Shown here: positions 28,753-36,334 of the stretch, in pieces
Layout of the letters: each line of letters opens with the position of its first letter
How positions within the stretch are numbered: the stretch's first letter is position 1
Origin: Pedobacter sp.
GTDB taxonomy: Bacteria; Pseudomonadota; Gammaproteobacteria; Pseudomonadales; Moraxellaceae
Assembly (NCBI GenBank): GCA_031119295.1
Contig: JAVHYE010000005.1
Coordinates: forward strand, 1-36,334
Direction of reading: 5' to 3'
Length of the DNA: 36,334 bases
The notes under the pieces: generated by a model
The model's input: the letters and a program-made list of their open reading frames with translations, nothing else
The model's database searches: none
Told to the model about the DNA's origin: nothing
Made by a program: the position numbers and the translations under genes

Positions 28753-31167
28753 TCAATGTGTACTGGGACGACCCTCATTTTCCTCTTCGTCATTTTTGAC
28801 GGCAGGAACGATGGGGGCTGCTGCCGTTTCCGGCAGTGGCTCAGGCATGCGCGTCAACGCAATGGCCAGCACTTCGTCTATCCATTTCACCGTGCGGATG
28901 GAGAGATCGGCCTTGATGTTCTCCGGTATCTCCTTCAGGTCCCGCTCGTTCTCCTCGGGAATGATGACGGTCTTGATGCCACCGCGATGGGCTGCCAGCA
29001 GCTTTTCCTTGAGACCGCCTATCGGCAACACCTGACCACGCAGGGTGATTTCACCCGTCATGGCAACATCCGCACGCACCGGGATACCGGTCAGCACCGA
29101 GACAATAGCCGTGCACATGCCGATACCGGCACTGGGACCATCTTTCGGCGTGGCCCCCTCAGGCATGTGAATGTGGATGTCATGCTTCTGGTGGAAGTCC
29201 AGGGGAATACCCAGCAGGCGTGAGCGCGAGCGCACCACGGTCATGGCAGCCGTAATGGACTCCTGCATCACATCACCCAGCGAACCGGTCTTGATATGAC
29301 TGCCCTTGCCCGGCACGGCCACGGCTTCGATGGTCAGAAGCTCGCCGCCGACCTGGGTCCAGGCCAAGCCCGTCACCTGACCGATCTGGTCCTTTTCCTC
29401 GGCCTTGCCGTAGCTGAACTTGCGCACACCAGCGTAGTCGCCCAGCGTTTCCGCAGTCACTTCCACCGGGCCCTTGCTACCGCCCAGCACAGCCTCTTTC
29501 ACCACCTTGCGACAGACCTTGGAGATTTCGCGCTCCAGAGAGCGCACACCAGCTTCACGGGTGTAGTAGCGCACGATGTCACGCAGGGCATCTTCACTGA
29601 TGCTGAGCTCTTCACGCTTGAGACCGGCATTGTCGATCTGGCGTGGCACCAGATACTGGCGCGCGATATTGACCTTCTCGTCCTCGGTATAACCGGGCAG
29701 GCGTATGACCTCCATGCGATCCAGCAAAGGCGCCGGAATATTCATGGAGTTGGCCGTACACAGGAACATGACTTCGGAAAGGTCGTAGTCCACTTCCAGA
29801 TAGTGATCGTTGAAGGTGCTGTTCTGTTCGGGATCCAGCACTTCCAGCAGCGCCGAGGAAGGATCGCCACGCATGTCCACGCCCATCTTGTCGATTTCAT
29901 CGAGCAGGAAGAGCGGGTTCTTCACACCAATCTTGGACAGCTTCTGGATCAGCTTGCCGGGCATGGAGCCGATATAGGTGCGGCGATGGCCACGGATTTC
30001 GGCCTCATCACGCACGCCACCCAGAGCCATGCGCACGAACTCGCGATTCGTGGCCTTGGCAATGCTCTGGCCCAGCGAGGTTTTACCCACGCCCGGAGGG
30101 CCAACCAGGCAAAGCACCGGGCCCTGCAGCTTTTTCACACGCGACTGCACAGCAAGATATTCGAGGATGCGTTCTTTCACTTCCTCAAGACCATAGTGGT
30201 CGGCATCCAGAATGTCGCGCGCCTTTTTCAGGTCGATAGCAACCTTGCTGCGCTTTTTCCAAGGCACGCCCAGCATCCAGTCGATATAGCCGCGCACGAC
30301 CGTCGCTTCCGCCGACATGGGCGACATCATCTTGAGCTTCTTGAGCTCGGCATCCACCTTCTTCTTGGCATCAGCCGGCATGCCGGCTTTTTTCACACGG
30401 CCTTCGATTTCGGCGATTTCGTTCTCGCCCTCACCGCCCATATCACCGAGCTCTTTCTGGATGGCCTTCATCTGCTCATTCAGGTAGTACTCGCGCTGGC
30501 TCTTTTCCATCTGCTTTTTCACGCGGCCGCGTATGCGCTTCTCGACCTTGAGGATGTCGATTTCCGACTCCATGAAGGCCATGAGTTGTTCGATGCGGGC
30601 ATGAATATCGTTGTGTTCCAGCAGCTCCTGCTTTTCTTCCAGCTTGAGTGAAAGATGCGCCGCAATAGTGTCGGCCAGACGTGAAGGCTCTTCGATGGAA
30701 GAGACCGAGGTCAGCACTTCAGGCGCCACTTTCTTGGAGAGCTTCACATACTGGTCGAACTGGCCCAGCAGCGAGCGCACGAGAACTTCGGCCTCACTGT
30801 CACGCAGACGCAGGGCTTCAACCTCGCTGACAGTCGCCATGAGGTAGCGGCCGGTATCAGTCACATTGTCCACGGTCGCACGGAAGTTGCCTTCCACCAG
30901 CACTTTCACGGTGCCATCAGGCAGCTTGAGCAGTTGCAGGATGGTGGAGACGGTACCCGTCACATAGAGGCCGTCCTGCTGGGGGTCATCGTCGGAGGCA
31001 TCGCGCTGGGCCACCAGGAAAATCTGCTTGCTGGAGGCCATGGCAGCCTCCAGCGCATGTATGGACTTCTCTCGCCCCACGAAGAGGGGAATGACCATAT
31101 GGGGATAGATAACCACATCACGCAGCGGTAGCAGGGGCAGGTCTAGCAGCGTGTTTTCGTCGTACAT
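28753..31167 (-). CDS. lon: ATP-dependent protease Lon
   Basis: [42 protein letters not shown], catalytic Ser motif [16 protein letters not shown]; start [10 protein letters not shown]. Confidence 0.98.
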   Translation of the reverse strand: MYDENTLLDLPLLPLRDVVIYPHMVIPLFVGREKSIHALEAAMASSKQIFLVAQRDASDDDPQQDGLYVTGTVSTILQLLKLPDGTVKVLVEGNFRATVDNVTDTGRYLMATVSEVEALRLRDSEAEVLVRSLLGQFDQYVKLSKKVAPEVLTSVSSIEEPSRLADTIAAHLSLKLEEKQELLEHNDIHARIEQLMAFMESEIDILKVEKRIRGRVKKQMEKSQREYYLNEQMKAIQKELGDMGGEGENEIAEIEGRVKKAGMPADAKKKVDAELKKLKMMSPMSAEATVVRGYIDWMLGVPWKKRSKVAIDLKKARDILDADHYGLEEVKERILEYLAVQSRVKKLQGPVLCLVGPPGVGKTSLGQSIAKATNREFVRMALGGVRDEAEIRGHRRTYIGSMPGKLIQKLSKIGVKNPLFLLDEIDKMGVDMRGDPSSALLEVLDPEQNSTFNDHYLEVDYDLSEVMFLCTANSMNIPAPLLDRMEVIRLPGYTEDEKVNIARQYLVPRQIDNAGLKREELSISEDALRDIVRYYTREAGVRSLEREISKVCRKVVKEAVLGGSKGPVEVTAETLGDYAGVRKFSYGKAEEKDQIGQVTGLAWTQVGGELLTIEAVAVPGKGSHIKTGSLGDVMQESITAAMTVVRSRSRLLGIPLDFHQKHDIHIHMPEGATPKDGPSAGIGMCTAIVSVLTGIPVRADVAMTGEITLRGQVLPIGGLKEKLLAAHRGGIKTVIIPEENERDLKEIPENIKADLSIRTVKWIDEVLAIALTRMPEPLPETAAAPIVPAVKNDEEENEGRPSTH

Positions 31168-31270
31168 GCAGGATTCCTCGCGGGAAGCCGGGCAGGCCAT
31201 ATGCCTGCCGGGAGATAGCCCTATGTTTGAGGGAGGCTAAAGGCAAAAACAAGGGTAGACCGGTAAAAAA

Positions 31271-31308
31271 GACATGAAAAAAGGGCCTTTAGGCCCTTTT
31301 TTCATGTC
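31271..31308 (-). terminator. Terminator after clpX
   Basis: Perfect 17-bp inverted repeat GACATGAAAAAAGGGCC-ttta-GGCCCTTTTTTCATGTC. Confidence 0.9.
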
Positions 31309-31318
31309 TGGCTGCCGA

Positions 31319-32620
31319 TTATTCCGGCATGGCCTTGGGAGGTGCGACCACCGGGTCCGGGTTGGCATAGATGAGCAGTGGCTCGGACTCGCCGGAGATG
31401 GCCTTTTCGTCCACCACCACCTTGGAGACATTTTCCTGGGACGGCAGTTCATACATGGTTCCCAGCAGCACGCCTTCCAGGATGGAGCGCAGGCCACGGG
31501 CACCGGTCTTGCGCTCCATGGCACGACGGGCCACGGCACGCAGGGCCTCCGTACGGAACTCCAGATCCACATCTTCCATCGCGAAGAGCTTCTGGTACTG
31601 CTTGGTAAGGGCGTTGCGTGGCTCCGTAAGGATCTGCAGCAGCGCGTCTTCACCCAGCTCTTCCAGCGTGGCAATCACGGGCAGACGACCGACAAATTCC
31701 GGAATCAGGCCGAACTTGATCAGGTCTTCCGGCTCCACTTCGTGGAAGACTTCACCCAGGCTCTTGCCCTCGTCCTTGCTCTTCACCGTGGCATTGAAAC
31801 CAATGCCCCCCTGCTCGGAGCGATTGCGTATGACCTTGTCCAGGCCGGCAAACGCGCCACCGCAAATGAAGAGGATATTGGAGGTGTCCACCTGCAGGAA
31901 TTCCTGCTGCGGATGCTTGCGACCACCTTGCGGCGGCACAGAAGCCACCGTGCCTTCGATCAGCTTCAGCAGGGCCTGTTGCACGCCCTCACCCGACACA
32001 TCACGCGTGATGGAGGGGTTGTCGCTCTTGCGCGAAATCTTGTCGATTTCATCGATGTAGACGATGCCGGTCTGGGCCTTTTCCACATCGTAATCGCATT
32101 TCTGCAAAAGCTTCTGGATGATGTTTTCCACATCTTCACCGACATAACCCGCTTCGGTGAGCGTGGTGGCATCGGCAATCGTGAAAGGCACATTGAGCAG
32201 ACGCGCCAGCGTTTCGGCGAGCAAGGTCTTGCCGGAACCGGTCGGGCCGATCAGCAGGATATTGCTCTTGGACAGTTCGACTTCAGGACCGTGCTTGCCG
32301 CCCACCGACTTTTTCATGCCGGCACGCAGGCGCTTGTAGTGGTTGTACACCGCCACCGCCAGCACTTTCTTGGCCTTGTCCTGGCCGATGACATAATCAT
32401 CCAGCGTGCGCTTGATTTCATGCGGCGCCGGCAGCTTGTCACCGCCCTTGTCCGTGCCCTCTTCCGGCATTTCTTCGCGGATGATGTCGTTGCACAGGTC
32501 CACGCATTCATTGCAGATGAATACCGAAGGGCCGGCGATGAGCTTGGTCACCTCATGCTGGCTCTTGCCGCAGAAGGAGCAGAACAGCAATTTGCCATCG
32601 CCCTTGCGTTCATCGGTCAT
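31319..32620 (-). CDS. clpX: ATP-dependent Clp protease ATP-binding subunit ClpX
   Basis: Zinc-binding [30 protein letters not shown], Walker [19 protein letters not shown]. Confidence 0.98.
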   Translation of the reverse strand: MTDERKGDGKLLFCSFCGKSQHEVTKLIAGPSVFICNECVDLCNDIIREEMPEEGTDKGGDKLPAPHEIKRTLDDYVIGQDKAKKVLAVAVYNHYKRLRAGMKKSVGGKHGPEVELSKSNILLIGPTGSGKTLLAETLARLLNVPFTIADATTLTEAGYVGEDVENIIQKLLQKCDYDVEKAQTGIVYIDEIDKISRKSDNPSITRDVSGEGVQQALLKLIEGTVASVPPQGGRKHPQQEFLQVDTSNILFICGGAFAGLDKVIRNRSEQGGIGFNATVKSKDEGKSLGEVFHEVEPEDLIKFGLIPEFVGRLPVIATLEELGEDALLQILTEPRNALTKQYQKLFAMEDVDLEFRTEALRAVARRAMERKTGARGLRSILEGVLLGTMYELPSQENVSKVVVDEKAISGESEPLLIYANPDPVVAPPKAMPE

Positions 32621-32676
32621 AGTGAAACTACCTCTTCAGAGAAGCGCGCCACGAAGGCGCACTTGCATATTCCGCT

Positions 32677-33309
32677 TCAGATACGCTTTTCCAGCACGGC
32701 ATCGATCAGACCATAGGTCTTGGCATCGGCAGCACTCAGGAAGTTGTCGCGATCCGTGTCCTTTTCAATACGCTCCAGCGGCTGGCCCGTGTGATGCGCC
32801 AGCAACTGGTTCAGGCGATCCTTGATCTTGAGGATTTCCTGGGCATGGATGGCGATGTCAGAAGCCTGGCCCTGGAAGCCGCCCAGAGGCTGGTGAATCA
32901 TCACGCGCGAATTCGGCAGCGCATAACGCTTGCCCTTTTCACCGGCAGCGAGCAGGAAGGCACCCATGGAGGCAGCCTGACCGATACAGGTAGTCGTGAT
33001 ATTCGGCTTCACGAACTGCATGGTGTCATAGATGGACATGCCGGCCGTAACCGAGCCACCCGGGGAATTGATATAGATGTTGATGTCCTTGTCCGGATTT
33101 TCCGACTCCAGGAAAAGGAGCTGGGCAACAACCAGATTGGCCATCTGGTCCTCGATGGGACCGACGATGAAGATGAGGCGCTCTTTAAGCAGACGGGAGT
33201 AGATGTCGAAAGCGCGCTCACCACGGGCGGATTGCTCCACCACCATGGGCACAAGGCCCAAGCCCTGGGGCTGTATCAGTCCGGAATACGGGTTGATTAA
33301 CTGAGTCAT
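32677..33309 (-). CDS. clpP: ATP-dependent Clp protease proteolytic subunit ClpP
   Basis: [61 protein letters not shown]; start [12 protein letters not shown]. Confidence 0.98.
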   Translation of the reverse strand: MTQLINPYSGLIQPQGLGLVPMVVEQSARGERAFDIYSRLLKERLIFIVGPIEDQMANLVVAQLLFLESENPDKDINIYINSPGGSVTAGMSIYDTMQFVKPNITTTCIGQAASMGAFLLAAGEKGKRYALPNSRVMIHQPLGGFQGQASDIAIHAQEILKIKDRLNQLLAHHTGQPLERIEKDTDRDNFLSAADAKTYGLIDAVLEKRI

Positions 33310-33359
33310 GTAGAGCTCCTTGTGAACCGTTATCCGAATACGAAACGGCATTCCACGCC

Positions 33360-33387
33360 TTATGGGGACGAGGAAGGCAAATTCAAA
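33360..33387 (-). promoter_or_regulatory. Predicted sigma32 (RpoH) heat-shock promoter of clpP
   Basis: Minus strand TTTGAAT-N13-CCCCATAA, close to the CTTGAAA-N11-16-CCCCATNT consensus, about 50 nt upstream of the clpP ATG. Confidence 0.72.
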
Positions 33388-33439
33388 CCACGAGGGGGAG
33401 TGTCGGAGACGACGGGCCGCCGGTCAAGACCGACGGCCC

Positions 33440-33472
33440 GTGTTTGGAGCGGTGTTTGGAGCAGTTTGCAGC
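33440..33472. repeat. 12-bp tandem repeat, two copies plus a partial third
   Basis: GTGTTTGGAGCG GTGTTTGGAGCA GTTTGCAGC in the tig-clpP intergenic region. Confidence 0.85.
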
Positions 33473-33490
33473 TAAAAGCGCGAAGTGTGC

Positions 33491-34798
33491 TTACTGCTGT
33501 TGCGGACGCAACACTTCTTCATAGCCAGTGGCCTTGTCGGTCACCTGGGCCTGGGCCAGGATGTGCTCGACCACCTGGTCTTCCAGCACCACAGCTTCCA
33601 CCTGCTGCAGCTGCTCCTTGTTGCCGTAGTACCAGTTCACCACTTCAGCCGGGGTTTCATAGCTCTCGGCAATCTCTTCGATCAGGGCGCGGACCTTGTC
33701 ACCGTCTACCACCAGCTCGGCGGTCTTGATGATCTCGCCAATGAGCAGACCCAGGGTCACGGAACGCTTGGCCTGTTCGGCAAAGAGCTCGTCCGGCAGC
33801 ATCTTGGGATCCACATTCTTGGCGTTGCCACCGAACTGCTGCAGCATGTTCTGGCGCAGGCGGCCCACTTCATTGGCCACCAAGGCCTTGGGGACATCCA
33901 GGGTGTTGGCAGAGAGCAGACCGTCCAGGGCCTGGCCCTTGGTCTTGTTCTTGATGGCCTGCTTGAGCTCGCGCTCCATATTCTTGCGTACATCGGCCTT
34001 GAACTTGTCGAGGCCGCCTTCGCTCACGCCAAAGGCCTTGATGAACTCTTCGTTCACTTCCGGCAGCACCGGGGTCTGCACGGTGTTGACCTTGACCTTG
34101 AACACGGCAGCCTTGCCCTTCAGGGCTTCGGCCTGGTAGTCCGCCGGGAAGGTCACGTTCAGGCTGCGTTCTTCGCCCGCCTTGACGCCCACCAGCTGGT
34201 CTTCGAAACCGGGGATCATGCGCTTGGAGCCCAGCACGAGGTTGAAGCCCTTGGCTGAGCCGCCTTCAAAAGCTTCGCCATCCACGGAACCGTCAAAATC
34301 CAGATCCAGACGATCACCGTCTTTGGCGGCCTCAGCCGTGTCCGTCCAGCTGGCGCGCTGGCGACGCAGATTGTCGATCATCTTGTCCACATCGCCATCG
34401 CCCACAGTGGCCACCGGACGCTCGACCTGCACGCCGGACAGGCTGGCGAGCTTGATCTCGGGATAGACCTCGAAGCTGGCCACGAAGGCCACATCGTCAT
34501 AGCCCTCGTCCTTGACGGACTCGATGGTGGGGAAACCGGCCGGATTCAGCTTTTCCTGGGTAACGGCTTCATAAAAGGAATCACGGATCAGGTCGCCCAG
34601 GGCTTCCTGGCGGATGCTGGCGCCAAAACGCTTCTTCACCACGGCCAGCGGCACCTTGCCGGGACGGAAACCGTCCATGCGCACGGTACGGGCAGTCTTG
34701 TTGATGCGCTCGTTGACTTCGCTGTCAACGCGGGCAGCCGGCACGGTGATGGTCATGCGGCGCTCAAGACCTTTGGTGGTTTCGATAGAAACTTGCAT
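33491..34798 (-). CDS. tig: Trigger factor (ribosome-associated chaperone/PPIase)
   Basis: MQVSIETTKGLERRMTITVPAARVDSEVNERINKTARTVRMDGFRPGKVPLAVVKKRFG. Confidence 0.98.
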   Translation of the reverse strand: MQVSIETTKGLERRMTITVPAARVDSEVNERINKTARTVRMDGFRPGKVPLAVVKKRFGASIRQEALGDLIRDSFYEAVTQEKLNPAGFPTIESVKDEGYDDVAFVASFEVYPEIKLASLSGVQVERPVATVGDGDVDKMIDNLRRQRASWTDTAEAAKDGDRLDLDFDGSVDGEAFEGGSAKGFNLVLGSKRMIPGFEDQLVGVKAGEERSLNVTFPADYQAEALKGKAAVFKVKVNTVQTPVLPEVNEEFIKAFGVSEGGLDKFKADVRKNMERELKQAIKNKTKGQALDGLLSANTLDVPKALVANEVGRLRQNMLQQFGGNAKNVDPKMLPDELFAEQAKRSVTLGLLIGEIIKTAELVVDGDKVRALIEEIAESYETPAEVVNWYYGNKEQLQQVEAVVLEDQVVEHILAQAQVTDKATGYEEVLRPQQQ

Positions 34799-34870
34799 AG
34801 CATCCTCTACAGGTTACCGGGGGCTCATGCCCCGTACAGACGAGCACTAAGGGCCCGAGAAAGGCCCGGG

Positions 34871-34898
34871 ATTATAAGGAATGGAGAGCGGAAGGAAA
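34871..34898 (-). promoter_or_regulatory. Predicted sigma70 promoter of tig
   Basis: Minus strand TTTCCT-N16-TATAAT with a perfect -10. Confidence 0.45.
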
Positions 34899-34983
34899 GC
34901 CCGGCAACGCGTGGCTTTGGCAGCTACGGACGGCTTTGGCCATCAGGGGCGACTCTGGAGGCAGAGCCCAGGAAAAAAGAGCA

Positions 34984-35017
34984 ATAAAAAAGGCGTCTGG
35001 TAAGACGCCTTTTTTAT
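34984..35017 (-). terminator. Terminator of the tRNA operon
   Basis: ATAAAAAAGGCGTC-tggtaa-GACGCCTTTTTTAT. Confidence 0.9.
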
Positions 35018-35020
35018 ATT

Positions 35021-35096
35021 TGGTGGGTTGTGAAGGACTTGAACCTTCGACCAAGAGATTAAGAGTCTCCTGCTCTACCAACTGAGCTAACAACCC
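35021..35096 (-). tRNA. tRNA-Lys (CTT)
   Basis: Cloverleaf with acceptor GGGTTGT/ACAACCC, anticodon loop CTCTTAA, encoded CCA. Confidence 0.95.
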
Positions 35097-35203
35097 GTAT
35101 TTGTGCCGTTTTCATGCGATGGCGCATGTCTTGCGAAGCGGCGCGAACTTTACGGAAGCATCGCTGAAAAATCAACGACCTCAACACATAAAACCGCAAA
35201 TAA

Positions 35204-35280
35204 TGGGGTGGTCGATGGGACTCGAACCCACGACGACCAGAATCACAATCTGGGACTCTACCAACTGAGCTACGACCACC
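35204..35280 (-). tRNA. tRNA-His (GTG)
   Basis: GGTGGTCGTAGCTCAGTTGGTAGAG..., anticodon loop TTGTGAT, extra 5' G and C73, encoded CCA. Confidence 0.96.
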
Positions 35281-35304
35281 ATTACGTACAACATCGCATT
35301 GAAC

Positions 35305-35381
35305 TGGCGCGCCCGGCAGGATTCGAACCTGCGGCCCTCGGCTTAGAAGGCCGATGCTCTATCCAACTGAGCTACGAGCGC
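35305..35381 (-). tRNA. tRNA-Arg (TCT)
   Basis: GCGCTCGTAGCTCAGTTGGATAGAGC..., anticodon loop CTTCTAA, encoded CCA. Confidence 0.96.
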
Positions 35382-35410
35382 AGATAAACACCCGTCAGGC
35401 AGGGCTTGAT

Positions 35411-35487
35411 TGGTCGGGACGGTAGGATTTGAACCTACGACATTCTGCTCCCAAAGCAGACGCGCTACCGGGCTGCGCTACGCCCCG
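35411..35487 (-). tRNA. tRNA-Pro (TGG)
   Basis: CGGGGCGTAGCGCAGCCCGGTAGCGC..., anticodon loop TTTGGGA, encoded CCA. Confidence 0.96.
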
Positions 35488-35533
35488 CTCACAACAGCTG
35501 TGCCGTTTCCGGCCCGCCTCAATGCGAGGGCGC

Positions 35534-35562
35534 ATAATACTGATGCACCCCTACCCCGTCAA
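35534..35562 (-). promoter_or_regulatory. Predicted strong sigma70 promoter of the tRNA operon with GC-rich discriminator
   Basis: Minus strand TTGACG-N17-TATTAT followed by GCGCCC, typical of stringently controlled stable RNA promoters. Confidence 0.75.
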
Positions 35563-35708
35563 CGCGAAAAATACGGTTTTTTCAGGGCTTTTCAGGGGCT
35601 TGGGGAAGCAGCTCGTGAACAGGATTTGGCCAGTCATCGCGCCCATGCGAGAATGCGCGCCGCCTGATTCACCCTGAATCATCCACCTGAATCCACCCGA
35701 GAAATTTC

Positions 35709-36334
35709 ATGTCCGCCATCGTGCTCGACGGCAAAGCCCTTGCCAGCAAAATCGAAGCCGACCTGGCTGCCCGCGTGGCCGCCATCAAGGCCCGCAGCGG
35801 CCGCACTCCCATTCTGGCCACCATCCTGGTGGGCGCCGATCCGGCTTCCGCCACCTATGTAAAGATGAAGGGCACGGCCTGCGCCCGTGTCGGCATGAGC
35901 TCGCTCAAGGTGGAGCTTCCCTCCTCTACCACGACGGAAGAGCTGCTGGCCGAGATCGGCAAGCTGAATGCCAACCCCGATGTGCACGGCATCCTGCTGC
36001 AGCATCCCGTACCACACCAGATAGACGAGCGCGCCTGCTTCGATGCCATCGCCCTGGAAAAGGACGTGGATGGCGTGACCTGCCTCGGCTTCGGGCGCAT
36101 GAGCATGGGTGAGCGCGCCTATGGCTCGGCTACTCCCGCCGGCATCATGACCCTACTCAAGTCCTACAACATTCCCCTCGCCGGCAAACATGCCGTGGTG
36201 GTCGGACGCAGCCCCATCCTCGGCAAGCCCATGGCCCTCATGCTCTTGGGCGCCGATTGCACCGTGACCATCTGCCATTCGCGCACACAGAATCTGCCGG
36301 ACTTCATACGCCAGGCCGACATCGTCATCGGTGC
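35709..36334 (+). CDS. folD: Bifunctional methylenetetrahydrofolate dehydrogenase/cyclohydrolase FolD, 3'-truncated by window edge
   Basis: [28 protein letters not shown]...[23 protein letters not shown]...[13 protein letters not shown]...EKDVDGVT...[18 protein letters not shown]; open to the window end, hence absent from the ORF track. Confidence 0.97.
   Translation, partial: MSAIVLDGKALASKIEADLAARVAAIKARSGRTPILATILVGADPASATYVKMKGTACARVGMSSLKVELPSSTTTEELLAEIGKLNANPDVHGILLQHPVPHQIDERACFDAIALEKDVDGVTCLGFGRMSMGERAYGSATPAGIMTLLKSYNIPLAGKHAVVVGRSPILGKPMALMLLGADCTVTICHSRTQNLPDFIRQADIVIG

Noticed and set aside
29296-30651. Plus-strand ORF (451 aa) opposite lon
   Set aside because: Shadow ORF created by GC-rich codon structure of lon; His/Ala/Leu-rich with no recognisable domain.
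31210-31262. Sigma32-like promoter for lon (CTTGTTT-N13-CCCTCAAA)
   Set aside because: Match to the -10 consensus is too weak to call without TSS data.
31274-32716. Long plus-strand ORF (480 aa) opposite clpX
   Set aside because: Antisense shadow ORF over a perfectly recognisable ClpX; low-complexity, no family resemblance, no plausible promoter seen.

Overview
The window is a conserved, chromosomal, Pseudomonadales-like gammaproteobacterial housekeeping segment. In order it carries: pabB (5' end cut by the window edge), thrH, cysH, cysB, a TSUP permease, a class-I DAHP synthase, nfuA, metH, a DUF2970 protein, sohB, nudC, a fimL-like gene, dnaQ, rnhA, a SAM methyltransferase, gloB, mltD, a four-gene peptide ABC transporter (yejABEF/npp-like), fabI, ppiD, hupB, lon, clpX, clpP, tig, four tRNAs (Lys-CTT, His-GTG, Arg-TCT, Pro-TGG; all minus strand) and folD (3' end cut by the window edge). 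I saw no mobile elements, CRISPR arrays, phage genes, defence systems or biosynthetic gene clusters. I found no convincing undescribed multi-gene system. The observations worth following up are mostly regulatory: an orphan plus-strand terminator between lon and hupB that hints at an unannotated antisense/divergent RNA; a terminator hairpin overlapping the putative aroF/G promoter; intercistronic hairpins (metH/DUF2970, clpP/clpX, tig/clpP); a lon leader with possible Shine-Dalgarno sequestration; a clear RpoH-type promoter before clpP; and a perfect 9-bp inverted repeat upstream of fimL. Two proteins also look atypical: a CysH without iron-sulfur cysteine pairs and an MltD without a lipobox.
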